From NCBI GenBank assembly GCA_964422725.1, contig CAYRCC010000006.1, positions 1 to 64,000 on the forward strand: DNA of 64,000 nt, in the 5' to 3' direction. Below, piece by piece: positions 17,184 through 26,419 of this stretch. The notes beneath the pieces are model-generated. The model had not been told where the DNA came from. It did no database searches and saw nothing but the letters and a program-made list of their open reading frames with translations. Every line of letters starts with the position of its first letter. Within the stretch, counting starts at the first letter, position 1. The DNA comes from CAKSNH01 sp964422725 (GTDB lineage Bacteria > Bacillota > Clostridia > UBA1381). Made by a program: the position numbers and the translations under genes.

Positions 17184-18332
17184 TTATTGTTTTTCGGCGA
17201 ACAGCTTTTTCAAAACATAGTCTGCGCTGTATTCGTCTATATCCTCCGTTAAAATCTGACCGCACGTCAGATACGCTATAGGTTTCGGCGACAGCGAACG
17301 CAGATTAAACAGCGTTCCCAGGCTCATCGCCTCGTCCGTTTTCGTTATTATAAACTTATAGTTTTCTACATATGAATAGTCGCTGAGAGTTTTTGAACAA
17401 AATCTGTAGTTCGTGCTTGCGCTCACCGCAAGGTAAATTTCGTCCGGCTTTGTCATTTCAATCAGCTCGCAAATCTGCTTTCTGTACATTTGCTCGTCCG
17501 GACACTTGCCCGTATCAATAAATATAATATCTTTATCCTTATACTTTTCCATTTCCCCGGGAATGTCCGCGTTTGAATGTGCAACGCTGAGCGGAACTTC
17601 CAAAATCTCCGAATAAATTTTAAGCTGTTCCGACGAGGCGATTTTATACGTATCCGTCGTTATAATCGCGATATTTTTACCCTGCTGCATAGCAAACAGC
17701 GTTGCCATTTTCGACAATGTCGTCGTCTTGCCGACACCTGTAGTTCCGATAAACATAATAACCGTCGGCGCACCCTTTTTCAGCACAACCGGACTTTTAT
17801 CACCCAGATAATCCGACACTGTTTTTTCAATTGCCTCTTTTTCCTCGATATCCCCGTTTTTGACAGCCGCGCACACCTCATCGCAAAGCTTGTACACTAT
17901 ATCCTCTTTTACCTCATTTTCAAGCAGAGTCGAGGCAAACGCACGGACTCCCTTTGAATAGTTGGCAAACTTATCGTTATAGTTGTTGTCAAAACGCTTG
18001 AGAAATGTGTTGAGCATATTGTCAATGTTTGTAATCCTGCTCTCAAGCTCCGACACCGCCGGCTGCTGTTCGGGTCTTTTATACGCGTTTGCGGCTGTTG
18101 TAACCGTCGTTCTGCGCTTTGCCGAAATCGGCGGCGCATCGGATTTATGTATGGATATTTCCTTATCGTCGTAAGCCGCAACAACTTCCAGCTTAGGCTT
18201 GGAAAACCAACCCTTTATTCCTTTCTTTTTGATTTGCTTTGAGCTGAGAATTACCGCCTCACTGCCCAGTTCCTTTTTAATTTTTTCCATTCCCTCCTGC
18301 ATATCGGAAACAATATATCTTTTCAAAATCAT
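17184..18332 (-). CDS. flhF: Flagellar biosynthesis GTPase FlhF, with altered G3 motif
   Basis: A 382-residue SRP-type GTPase that marks the site of flagellar assembly. The start MILKRYIVSDMQEGMEKIKK fits FlhF, so the ATG at 18332 is used, with AAAGG 9 bases upstream. The basic linker is followed by the NG domain: G1 GTTGVGKTTTLSKMA, G2-like TTDTYKIASSEQLKIY, G4 ITKTDE and G5 YLTCGQ. The usual G3 DTAGR is replaced by IDTGKCPDEQ, which may alter hydrolysis or its activation by FlhG. It lies between flhA and flhG. Confidence 0.92.
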   Translation of the reverse strand: MILKRYIVSDMQEGMEKIKKELGSEAVILSSKQIKKKGIKGWFSKPKLEVVAAYDDKEISIHKSDAPPISAKRRTTVTTAANAYKRPEQQPAVSELESRITNIDNMLNTFLKRFDNNYNDKFANYSKGVRAFASTLLENEVKEDIVYKLCDEVCAAVKNGDIEEKEAIEKTVSDYLGDKSPVVLKKGAPTVIMFIGTTGVGKTTTLSKMATLFAMQQGKNIAIITTDTYKIASSEQLKIYSEILEVPLSVAHSNADIPGEMEKYKDKDIIFIDTGKCPDEQMYRKQICELIEMTKPDEIYLAVSASTNYRFCSKTLSDYSYVENYKFIITKTDEAMSLGTLFNLRSLSPKPIAYLTCGQILTEDIDEYSADYVLKKLFAEKQ

Positions 18333-18380
18333 ATTAAAAAGCCTTTCTGTTTTTGCAGTCAACTGCAAATTAGTATATTA

Positions 18381-20420
18381 TCACACCGTAACCAAGCCGT
18401 CGGAATGTATCTCCACGCTCTGTTCAAGCTCCGCAAACGACAGCACCACCAAATCCGGTGCAAGCTGTTCTGTCAGTTTTTTAAAGTGCGGTCTTACCTG
18501 CGGCGATGTCAGCACAACAGGCTGTATGCCGAACGACAATTCTTTTTCTATAAGCGGACGCAGGTTTCTTAATACCGTTTGTATGGTTTTAGGGTCAAGT
18601 GTCATAAACACGCCCGTTTCCGACTGATGAATATTCTCAATCATCAGCTGTTCCAAATCTGCCGAAACGGTAACCACTCTCAGTTTTCTCTCCGGCGCAT
18701 ACTTATTTGTAATTGCGCGTTTCATACCCTGGCGCACATATTCCGTCAAAACAACAGGGTCGTGCGTAAGAGTTCCGTAATCGCCCAGAATTTCCACTAT
18801 GGTTGTCATATCCTTTATTGCAATACCCTCACGCAAAAGATTCGACAAAACCTTCTGCAAATCGCCCAGTCCCACAATTTTCGGTATAACGTCCTCGACA
18901 AGTGCCGCCTGCGACTCTTTCAAATGGTCAACCAAGAGCTGTGTCTGCTGTCTTGTCATCAGTTCATAACTGTATTTCTTGATAATTTCCGTAAGGTGCG
19001 TCGCGATAACCGACGGCGGATCAACGATAGTAAAGCCGTAAAGCTCTGCTTTTTCCCTTTCCTGCTCGTCTATCCACATAGCCGGAAGTCCGAACGCCGG
19101 ATCGGTGGTCGGCGTACCGTTAAGCTGAACATCGGCGTTTGACGAGTTCATAGCCAAATAATGGTTTACCATTATTGAGCCCCGCGCCACTTCTATTCCC
19201 TTTATTTTTACCACATATTCGCCCGCATCAATCTGTATATTGTCCCTAAGACGTACACTCGGCACGATTATACCGAGCTCCATAGCACACTGACGACGTA
19301 TCATTACTATTCTGTCAAGCAAGTCGCCGCCCTTTTTCGCATCTGCAAGCGGAATTATGCTGTAGCCAAACTCCATCTCAATCGGGTCAACCTGTAAAAG
19401 CGACACGATATTTTCCGGTTTTCTTGCCTCGCGCGCCATTTTTTCAAGACGGTCGTCAACAACAACCTCTTTTGCCGGCTTTTTCGCCGCATTTGAAAGC
19501 ATCCAGCCGAGCGCGAACATAAGCATGCCCAATACAATCAGCGGTGCTTTCGGAAGTCCCGGAATTACGCACATTGCAATGAGTATACCGCCGACAATCA
19601 TAAGCACCAGCGGATTTCCCGACAACTGCTCTTTGAGGTCTGCACCGAGGTTGTTCTCCGATGCCGCACGCGTAACGATAATACCTGTCGCGGTCGACAC
19701 CAACAGTGACGGCAGCTGACTCACAAGTCCGTCACCCACCGTTGCAAGCGTATATGTTTTTATAATGTCACCCATTTCCATTCCGGTGTTGCTTGTAAAA
19801 CCTATAATAAGTCCGCCGATAATATTAATCGCGGTGATTACTATACTTACTATCGCATCACCCTTAACAAACTTACTCGCACCGTCCATAGAACCGTAAA
19901 AATCCGCTTCCTGCTGAATTTTTTGTCGTCTTATGCGCGCCTCGTTTTCGTCGATTGTGCCTGTGTTGAGGTCGGCATCAATTGACATTTGTTTACCCGG
20001 CATAGCATCCAGAGTAAATCTCGCCGCAACCTCGGCAACTCTTTCCGAACCCTTTGTGATAACCATAAACTGAATTACCATAATGATAAGGAATATAACC
20101 ACACCGACAACCAAGTTACCGCCGATAACGAAGTTACCGAAAGTTTCAATCACGCTTCCGGCATCACCGCCGTTTCCCAGAATAAGACGTGTTGACGAAA
20201 TGTTAAGTGCCAGTCTGAATATTGTCACCAGCAAAAGCATCGGCGGAAACACCGAAAACTCCAGTGCCTCATGCACATACAGGGTTGTAAGCAGTATCGT
20301 AATCGACAGCGTAATATTTACAACCAGCAAAATATCCAGTAAAACAGGGTTCAGCGGAACAATTATCAGCAAGATAATAAGCAAAACCACAATTGATATA
20401 GCAACGTCACTAAACTTCAT
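18381..20420 (-). CDS. flhA: Flagellar type III export gate protein FlhA
   Basis: A 679-residue inner-membrane export protein. About eight transmembrane helices fill residues 5-310, with the conserved cytoplasmic loop (ITKGSERVAEVAARFTLDAM, PGKQMSIDADLNTG) of the FHIPEP family. The soluble C-terminal domain (about 330-679) forms the nonameric ring that docks chaperone-substrate complexes. Length and motifs are normal. It lies between flhB and flhF. Confidence 0.97.
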   Translation of the reverse strand: MKFSDVAISIVVLLIILLIIVPLNPVLLDILLVVNITLSITILLTTLYVHEALEFSVFPPMLLLVTIFRLALNISSTRLILGNGGDAGSVIETFGNFVIGGNLVVGVVIFLIIMVIQFMVITKGSERVAEVAARFTLDAMPGKQMSIDADLNTGTIDENEARIRRQKIQQEADFYGSMDGASKFVKGDAIVSIVITAINIIGGLIIGFTSNTGMEMGDIIKTYTLATVGDGLVSQLPSLLVSTATGIIVTRAASENNLGADLKEQLSGNPLVLMIVGGILIAMCVIPGLPKAPLIVLGMLMFALGWMLSNAAKKPAKEVVVDDRLEKMAREARKPENIVSLLQVDPIEMEFGYSIIPLADAKKGGDLLDRIVMIRRQCAMELGIIVPSVRLRDNIQIDAGEYVVKIKGIEVARGSIMVNHYLAMNSSNADVQLNGTPTTDPAFGLPAMWIDEQEREKAELYGFTIVDPPSVIATHLTEIIKKYSYELMTRQQTQLLVDHLKESQAALVEDVIPKIVGLGDLQKVLSNLLREGIAIKDMTTIVEILGDYGTLTHDPVVLTEYVRQGMKRAITNKYAPERKLRVVTVSADLEQLMIENIHQSETGVFMTLDPKTIQTVLRNLRPLIEKELSFGIQPVVLTSPQVRPHFKKLTEQLAPDLVVLSFAELEQSVEIHSDGLVTV

Positions 20421-20441
20421 TTGTTTATCTTTCCTCCCCGT

Positions 20442-21500
20442 TTATTTTCTTCTTTTCAGTCTGTATATTTCAGCCAGAATTTCCGCGACTGCCGCATAAA
20501 ATTCCGGCGGTATTTCCTCTCCCACTTCAACCGTTGCATACAAAGCCTGTGCAAGCGGTTTGTTTTCAATCATTTTGATTCCGTGCTCCGCCGCCTTTTC
20601 TTTGAGCTTAATCGCAACGAAATCCTTACCCTTTGCCAGCACTATCGGCGCCTGTGACTTTTCATCGTCATACTTAAGCGCAACCGCATAATGTGTCGGG
20701 TTTGTTATTACCACATCTGCCTCGGCAACCTCTGCCATCATACGCAGCAAACTCATCTGCTGCTGTTTCTGCTTAATCTTACCTTTAATCTGAGGGTCAC
20801 CCTCTGTCATCTTATATTCTTCTTTAATCTCCTGCTTTGTCATTCGGATACCGCGCTCATAATCCCACTTTGAATATCCGTAATCCGCAACTCCTATAAA
20901 TACATATGCAAGCCCCAGCTTATACGCCACCGAAAAAATCTTTTCCACGATATACTCTATCGAAACCCGCAAATCACTCTGCATAAGCGCCGGAAACTCC
21001 GGCACAACCTTTTTCATTTCATTATACACTATATACCCCAATACCGAAAACTTTATCACCGTTTTCAACGTCTGCACAAGCGATTTCGGCGAAAACATAC
21101 GTTTAAACCCGTTTACCGGATTTATCTTGTCCCATTTCGGGGTCATCGGGTCTTTAACCTGTAAAAAACCAATCTGTGCATAGTCAATTGCAATACCGAC
21201 AAGCAGTGCCACACCGAGAACCGGCGCGATTATCAGAAAGAAATCCAAAGCCAGCTCTATAAACACAGGCGTAAGCGATGCCACATTCACGTTATCGGTG
21301 AGTGCCCACACGCTGACACACTTCTCCAAAATCTTTGCCATACGCTCTGTCATATCAAAGCCGAAATTCTTAATCGCCCAAAACGATGTAATCAGCAGTA
21401 CCGAACCGGCAAGGTCCGGACTTTTGCATACGTTACCCTTTTCGCGCAACTCTCTGCGCCGTTTGGGAGTGGCTTTTTCAGTTTTGTTATCATCAGCCAT
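20442..21500 (-). CDS. flhB: Flagellar export switch protein FlhB
   Basis: A 352-residue membrane protein that switches export specificity from rod/hook to filament substrates. The N-terminus KTEKATPKRRRELREKGNV is canonical. Four transmembrane helices lie between residues 30 and 210. The C-terminal domain carries the autocleavage motif NPTH (VVITNPTHYAVALKY). It works with the hook-length ruler FliK encoded upstream at 30229-31776. It precedes flhA by 21 bases. Confidence 0.97.
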   Translation of the reverse strand: MADDNKTEKATPKRRRELREKGNVCKSPDLAGSVLLITSFWAIKNFGFDMTERMAKILEKCVSVWALTDNVNVASLTPVFIELALDFFLIIAPVLGVALLVGIAIDYAQIGFLQVKDPMTPKWDKINPVNGFKRMFSPKSLVQTLKTVIKFSVLGYIVYNEMKKVVPEFPALMQSDLRVSIEYIVEKIFSVAYKLGLAYVFIGVADYGYSKWDYERGIRMTKQEIKEEYKMTEGDPQIKGKIKQKQQQMSLLRMMAEVAEADVVITNPTHYAVALKYDDEKSQAPIVLAKGKDFVAIKLKEKAAEHGIKMIENKPLAQALYATVEVGEEIPPEFYAAVAEILAEIYRLKRRK

Positions 21501-21523
21501 TATTATCCATCCTTCTCATACGG

Positions 21524-22306
21524 CTATGTGCCAATCGCCTCAAAAACCTCTTGTATCGCCGTAAACATATCCCTGAAAATAGCGTCCGAGAAATCGGAAA
21601 ATATCGGCACCATAACAAACAGCACCGCCAAACCGACAACTATTTTAATCGGAAAACCTATTATAAAGAAATTAATCTGCGGCACACTCTTCATTACTAC
21701 TCCAAGTAAAACCTCCGTCATAAACGACACCGCCAAAATCGGCATTGATATCCTGAGTCCGAGATTTACCGACACCACAAACACGCGCACTATAATGCTT
21801 ACAAAGCTCATATCCAGTACAAGCGAACCCGGCGGTACTGTCGTAAACGTTTCCTTTATGAGTTTAATCATTATATGATGTGAATCCGTCGCAAAAAACA
21901 ACAGCGTAATTACCGTATTTAAAAACTTTGACGACAAATTCGCGTTAATATTCGTAATTGGGTCGTACATCTGTGAAAATCCGAAGCCAAGCTGAGTGTC
22001 TATCACGTTACCTGCCAAATACACGCACGACATCATAATATTCATAATCATACCGAACGTAATTCCAAGCAGAATTTCTTTCAGACACGCCGCCGCAAAC
22101 TCGATAACCGTACCGTATTCAAGCGGCTCGCCTATACCAAGCGTTGAAATCGTCAGATACGATATCATAACCGCCAGCACTATCTTCGCTATCGCCGGCA
22201 CGTTTTTCCCAAACACCGGATTTGCCATATACGTCGAAAGCACGCGCAGCGTAATAAGCAGCATATATCCCGCCCAATCGCCGAAATTTAATATAGATGC
22301 ACCCAT
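21524..22306 (-). CDS. fliR: Flagellar export gate protein FliR
   Basis: A 260-residue polytopic membrane protein of the FliR/SctT family with about six hydrophobic helices and conserved features such as QLGFGFSQMYDP near residue 104. It assembles with FliP and FliQ into the helical export gate. It follows fliQ after an unusually long gap of 134 bases that contains a stable hairpin. The ribosome-binding site GGGAGGG lies about 13 bases before the ATG. Confidence 0.95.
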   Translation of the reverse strand: MGASILNFGDWAGYMLLITLRVLSTYMANPVFGKNVPAIAKIVLAVMISYLTISTLGIGEPLEYGTVIEFAAACLKEILLGITFGMIMNIMMSCVYLAGNVIDTQLGFGFSQMYDPITNINANLSSKFLNTVITLLFFATDSHHIMIKLIKETFTTVPPGSLVLDMSFVSIIVRVFVVSVNLGLRISMPILAVSFMTEVLLGVVMKSVPQINFFIIGFPIKIVVGLAVLFVMVPIFSDFSDAIFRDMFTAIQEVFEAIGT

Positions 22307-22397
22307 TTTGAGAAATCAACCCTCCCGTAAGCACGCACGACGGGTATTTCCCGTGCCGCTCATTTCAGCTTTGCAAGCCGCGCTCTAATCTAAAAAT

Positions 22398-22436
22398 AAC
22401 AGGCTGTCGATTGTGTAACGCAATGAACAGCCTGTT
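22398..22436 (-). other. Hairpin in the fliQ-fliR spacer
   Basis: A perfect 10-base stem (AACAGGCTGT/ACAGCCTGTT) around a 19-base loop lies just after the fliQ stop codon. It lacks a clear T-run on the minus strand, so attenuation, mRNA protection or processing is more likely than full termination. Confidence 0.5.
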
Positions 22437-22440
22437 ATAC

Positions 22441-22710
22441 TTACCCCGCTGCCAAATTAATGAAATCAAATAGTTTATTGGTAAAATCCATTAATTTATT
22501 AATCATCCATGGTCCGAATGCAATAAGTGACAGAAATATTGCAATAATTTTAGGAGCAAAGCTCAGTGTCTGCTCGTTAATTTGTGTAGTTGCCTGAAAA
22601 ATCGAAACTGCCAGACCCACAACCAAGCTGACCAACAGCATCGGTGCACTTACCAATATTATCGTAAACAATGCCTGCTGCATAATCGTAATTATATCTG
22701 TCTGCGACAC
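22441..22710 (-). CDS. fliQ: Flagellar export gate protein FliQ
   Basis: An 89-residue protein with two transmembrane helices (about 15-40 and 52-75). The signature VGLAVSIFQATTQINEQTLS between them is diagnostic of FliQ/SctS. It forms part of the FliPQR export gate. It lies 49 bases after the fliP stop codon and is followed by the hairpin at 22398-22436. Confidence 0.95.
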   Translation of the reverse strand: MSQTDIITIMQQALFTIILVSAPMLLVSLVVGLAVSIFQATTQINEQTLSFAPKIIAIFLSLIAFGPWMINKLMDFTNKLFDFINLAAG

Positions 22711-22759
22711 AAATCCTCACAACCTTCCGAATTACTCCGTCATTTTTGCCGGCCGCGCT

Positions 22760-23521
22760 CTAACCGAAGCTCGTAACCAGCGTTTTAATTACCAAATCCC
22801 AGCCGTCAACCAAAATGAACAGCATTATTTTAAACGGCAGAGAAATCATACTCGGCGGCAGCATCATCATACCCATCGACATCAGGGTACTCGCAACCAC
22901 CATATCTATTACTATAAACGGTATGTATATAAACAAACCTATCTGAAACGCTCTTTTAAGCTCACTTATGATAAATGCCGGAATGATTACGTCAAACGAT
23001 ATATCCTCCGTCACCTCAGGCTGTTCTCTGTTTCCCAGTTCCAAGAACAAATTCAAATCCTTGGAATACGTCTGCTTGAGCATAAACTCGCGTATAGGTG
23101 CTTTTGCCTTTTCAAATGCCTCCGTCTGCGTTATCTGTTGCTGCACATACGGGTCATACGCCTCAGTTTTTATTTCGCTTATAACCGGCGACATTATAAA
23201 CAGCGTCAAAAAAAGCGAAAGTCCTATCAAAACCTGATTAGGCGGTGAATTTGCCGTTCCCAGTGCATTCCTGACAAACGAGAACACAATCAAAACTCGC
23301 GTAAAACTCGTCATCATTATCAGGATTGACGGTGCCAATGACAGCACAGTCAGCACGAGCATTATCTGAATACTCGTTGCCATATCGCTCGGTGTGCCCT
23401 CCCAGCCTATCTCGCCGAACGGAAATATGTTCACCGCATATGCGGTGGTTGCAAACAATAACGTAAATATTAGGGAACATACGAAAACGCCGCAAACTAT
23501 TTTTTTCTTTTTAGTTTTCAC
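22760..23521 (-). CDS. fliP: Flagellar export gate protein FliP
   Basis: A 253-residue membrane protein. An N-terminal signal peptide (KTKKKKIVCGVFVCSLIF onward, cleavage likely after TAYA) is followed by the FliP core: TSFTRVLIVFSFVRNALGT, a cytoplasmic loop with PFIVIDMVVASTLMSMGMMM, and MLPPSMISLPFKIMLFILVD at the end. The GTG at 23521 is chosen because GGGAGC lies 8 bases upstream and the frame then begins with a regular signal peptide. The longer frame would overlap fliO. It lies 13 bases after fliO. Confidence 0.95.
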   Translation of the reverse strand: MKTKKKKIVCGVFVCSLIFTLLFATTAYAVNIFPFGEIGWEGTPSDMATSIQIMLVLTVLSLAPSILIMMTSFTRVLIVFSFVRNALGTANSPPNQVLIGLSLFLTLFIMSPVISEIKTEAYDPYVQQQITQTEAFEKAKAPIREFMLKQTYSKDLNLFLELGNREQPEVTEDISFDVIIPAFIISELKRAFQIGLFIYIPFIVIDMVVASTLMSMGMMMLPPSMISLPFKIMLFILVDGWDLVIKTLVTSFG

Positions 23522-23534
23522 CTGTTGCTCCCAC

Positions 23535-24083
23535 CTACCTATTCCGATGCTTCGCGCGGAACTCTTCCGCACGCTTATGCGAGGACTCCAAAAGCTCATC
23601 TACCAAGGAGTCCGACTCATCATTTTTCTTTTTTCCGGCAGACTTGTAAAACTCTATATCCTCATCGTCCGCCTTTTGGTGTAACAGCTTTGAAAAGTCA
23701 CCTTTTTTAGACTGCTTACCTTTCTTAAACTTTCCGAACAGCTTGCCGGCCGACGAGGCGAAATTATCCACAACCGCCTCATAAACTCCTGCCGCACCGC
23801 TGTTTTCGCCGCGCAAGTCCACCAAATCCTTTTCGTCAAGCTCACAGAGTATATCCACTCTGCCGCTTGACATACTCACCAGCATATATTTCTCGCCTAT
23901 CTGAATGATTCCGACACCGCTGTCCTTGCCGAACGACATTTTATCCAGCAGCTTAATATATCTGGTAGATGCAAATCTGCCCAATCCGCCGCCGGCGTAC
24001 AGCTTTGATGCTTTCATCGACAGCCAGATAACAAATATACACGCGGCTAAATATGCTATGACCTTAACAAAATCCCAAAACAT
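23535..24083 (-). CDS. fliO: Flagellar biosynthesis protein FliO (FliZ-like)
   Basis: A 182-residue membrane-anchored protein. One hydrophobic helix (VKVIAYLAACIFVIWLSM, residues 6-24) is followed by the small FliO beta domain (IKLLDKMSFGKDSGVGIIQIG, YMLVSMSSGRVDILCEL). A long charged cytoplasmic tail rich in Lys, Glu and Asp follows. FliO assists FliP assembly. Position before fliPQR and the domain pattern support the call, although FliO proteins diverge quickly. In Bacillus cheY precedes this gene, but here cheY lies at 53935-54288. Confidence 0.88.
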   Translation of the reverse strand: MFWDFVKVIAYLAACIFVIWLSMKASKLYAGGGLGRFASTRYIKLLDKMSFGKDSGVGIIQIGEKYMLVSMSSGRVDILCELDEKDLVDLRGENSGAAGVYEAVVDNFASSAGKLFGKFKKGKQSKKGDFSKLLHQKADDEDIEFYKSAGKKKNDESDSLVDELLESSHKRAEEFRAKHRNR

Positions 24084-24107
24084 TATGTACTCCCGCCGAC
24101 AAACGTC

Positions 24108-25403
24108 TTATTTCTTTCTGTTTTTCAAAATATCAACAATACGAACCGCAAAGTTATCGTCAGCCACAACCACTTCGCCCTTTGCTATCATCTTGCCGTT
24201 TACAACCACGTCAACCGGTTCGCCGACAATCTTGTCGAGCGTTACAACCGAGCCTACGCTGAAATCCAAAATATCCTTGAGGTTTTTCTTGGACCGTCCA
24301 AGCTCAACCGATACCTGAAGAGGTACGTCCATCAAAAGGTCAAGGTTTTCGCCGTCAATCGGAATACCCGGATTATCAAAGCTTTCAAACTGAACCGGCT
24401 GTACATTCACAGGGTTTACAGGCGGCTGATACATCGGCTGCTGCATTGGCTGTTGGTACATCGGCTGCTGCATTGGCTGTTGATACATAGGCTGTTGGTA
24501 CATCGGCTGCTGCATTGGCTGCTGATACATAGGCTGCTGTGGCGCCGGTGCAGGCGCAGGAGCCGGTGTAGGCGCAGGAGCCGGAGTCGGTGCCGGAGCC
24601 GGCGGTTCCTCATTTACTACTTGCGGCGCAACCTCAGGCTCTGTAACTGTCTGTCCGAAAAAGCTGTTGACTATGTCCTTGCTGAACTGCACGTCCATAA
24701 GCAGCATAATTTCCGTTGTAAACAGGTTCTCGATTTCCATTTCAAACTGAATGGAAACGAGGTCGGCTTTCGGATTTTTAAACGATGCTGTTACATTTTC
24801 GTCCTGAAAACTTACGGTTTCCGCAACCGGTGTGGAAATATTAATCTTTTTGTTTACAAGCTTAGCCATTGCCGTTGCCGACGCGCCCATCATCTGGTTC
24901 ATAACCTCGCTTATCGCGCTCAGATGCAGTTCGTCAAGCTCGTCACTGCCGTCGTCATACTCGTCCGTACCCAAAAGCAGAGATGTGATTGCCTTTACGT
25001 CGGTAGTCTTGATTACGAGCATATTGTCGCCTATAAGACCCTCAACATACGGCACGTGAATTGCAACGTACGGAATATCATACTGTGCCGCCAAATGTGC
25101 TTGGTTGGTAACGGTAACCACAGGGGTTGTGATATTAACTCGTCTGTCGAGCAAATTGTGAAGAGCCGTCGCCGCAGCACCCATAGATATATTACCGACT
25201 TCGCCGAGTGTATCCTTTTCCAAATCGGTAAGGTTTATAGCCACACCATACTCTGTACCGTTTTCGCCTTCACTTTCAACGTCTGTGTCCTCGCCAAGCT
25301 CTATCAGCTCCGAACCCTCCGCCGCCGAATCGGGTGTACTTTCCGAACTGCCGCCACCATTAAGCAGTTCATTTATTTCCTCTTGTGATAACATATCACC
25401 CAT
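24108..25403 (-). CDS. fliY: Flagellar switch phosphatase FliY (CheC-FliN fusion)
   Basis: A 431-residue C-ring protein. Residues 1-16 (MGDMLSQEEINELLNG) form a FliM-like CheY-P docking peptide. A CheC-type domain (about 55-235) keeps both phosphatase motifs: GEVGNISMGAAATAL...TTP and SEVMNQMMGASATAM...STP. A Pro/Ala then Gln/Pro/Met/Tyr tandem linker covers about 266-329. The C-terminal FliN/SpoA domain (345-431) includes VSVELGRSKKNLKDIL. It dephosphorylates CheY-P at the motor and builds the switch. The start overlaps the end of fliM by eight bases. Confidence 0.96.
   Translation of the reverse strand: MGDMLSQEEINELLNGGGSSESTPDSAAEGSELIELGEDTDVESEGENGTEYGVAINLTDLEKDTLGEVGNISMGAAATALHNLLDRRVNITTPVVTVTNQAHLAAQYDIPYVAIHVPYVEGLIGDNMLVIKTTDVKAITSLLLGTDEYDDGSDELDELHLSAISEVMNQMMGASATAMAKLVNKKINISTPVAETVSFQDENVTASFKNPKADLVSIQFEMEIENLFTTEIMLLMDVQFSKDIVNSFFGQTVTEPEVAPQVVNEEPPAPAPTPAPAPTPAPAPAPAPQQPMYQQPMQQPMYQQPMYQQPMQQPMYQQPMQQPMYQPPVNPVNVQPVQFESFDNPGIPIDGENLDLLMDVPLQVSVELGRSKKNLKDILDFSVGSVVTLDKIVGEPVDVVVNGKMIAKGEVVVADDNFAVRIVDILKNRKK
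24417..24606 (-). repeat. In-gene tandem repeat encoding the fliY linker
   Basis: About 190 bases of imperfect in-frame repeats encode (A/T)PAP units followed by alternating QQPM and YQQPM units. The repeats are nearly identical at DNA level, so length variation by slippage or recombination is plausible. Confidence 0.8.
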
Positions 25404-26382
25404 CTTCTCTGTCCTCCTCTATCTTGTCAGTAATCTTTATTGCATATTTGTTTTCATAAGTACCGATTTTACCGTCAAATTTATGCATTCCGGCAACCTT
25501 GATATGCAATTTTTCATCAAGCCGATGATTAAGTGCCAGCACATCTCCGGGCTCAAGCGCAAGGAAATCGCTGAGTGTGATTGCCATATCGTTAAATGTG
25601 GCAACCATATCAAATTTAGAATTAAGAAGCCGTTTTCGTATTTCGACTTCGTTTTCTTTTTCGTGAACAATCTTTTTGCTTGAAACCCACATAGAGGTTT
25701 CCATCTTTTCGGAAATCGGGTCGATTGCACAAAGGGGAAGACATATATTTACAATACCCTCAACCTCGTCAGCAATCTTTACGCTTATCGTAATAATTAC
25801 ACTCGGTTCACTGTATGACACTATCTGAGCAAACTGCGTGCTTGTTTCTATTCTTTTCAATACCGACTTCACCGGCACAACTCTCGCCCACGCATCATCA
25901 ATCATTTTCACCATCTGAATCAATACCTTTTCAACCAGTGCAATATCAATATCGGTAAATGTCTTTGATGTTTCAAGGTCACCGCCGCGTCCGCCCAACA
26001 GCCTGTTAATTATGCCGTATGCGATATTAGGCGACATTTCTATCATTGTTGACCCTTCAAGCGGCGGCATATCCACAATCGCCAGTATCAAAGGGGACTG
26101 AAGCGAATTGGTATACTCCGAATAGGTAAGCTCCTCGGCAGTAAGCACCTCCACCTGACACATAGTTCTCAATGTACCCGAAAGATAAGTCGAGAACAAG
26201 TGCGAGAATGTACTGTAAATGTTGTGCAGGGTTTTAACCTGTTCTTTGGTAAATCTATCCGCTGTTCTGAAATCATATTTCTTTATTTTAACGCCGTTTT
26301 CTTCTTCTTCAGACCCCGAACCGCCCGATGTCAGTTCTTTTAAAAGCTGGTCTATTTCGCTTTGCGACAAAACGTCTGACAA
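25396..26382 (-). CDS. fliM: Flagellar motor switch protein FliM
   Basis: A 328-residue C-ring protein. The N-terminal CheY-P docking peptide is MSDVLSQSEIDQLLKEL. The central CheC-like domain (about 45-225) includes TMIEMSPNIAYGIINRLLGG. The C-terminal SpoA domain (about 245-328) includes LSDFLALEPGDVLAL. It receives the chemotaxis signal and controls rotation direction with FliG and FliY. The last bases overlap the fliY start. Confidence 0.97.
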   Translation of the reverse strand: MSDVLSQSEIDQLLKELTSGGSGSEEEENGVKIKKYDFRTADRFTKEQVKTLHNIYSTFSHLFSTYLSGTLRTMCQVEVLTAEELTYSEYTNSLQSPLILAIVDMPPLEGSTMIEMSPNIAYGIINRLLGGRGGDLETSKTFTDIDIALVEKVLIQMVKMIDDAWARVVPVKSVLKRIETSTQFAQIVSYSEPSVIITISVKIADEVEGIVNICLPLCAIDPISEKMETSMWVSSKKIVHEKENEVEIRKRLLNSKFDMVATFNDMAITLSDFLALEPGDVLALNHRLDEKLHIKVAGMHKFDGKIGTYENKYAIKITDKIEEDREDG

Positions 26383-26419
26383 TTTTCTCCACCGCCCTAT
26401 CTATTGAGTTACTTTCCGC

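Noticed and set aside
24453..25388. 311-residue open frame on the plus strand opposite fliY
   Set aside because: Its Arg/Leu-rich repeats are the reverse complement of the fliY linker repeat; it is a shadow.
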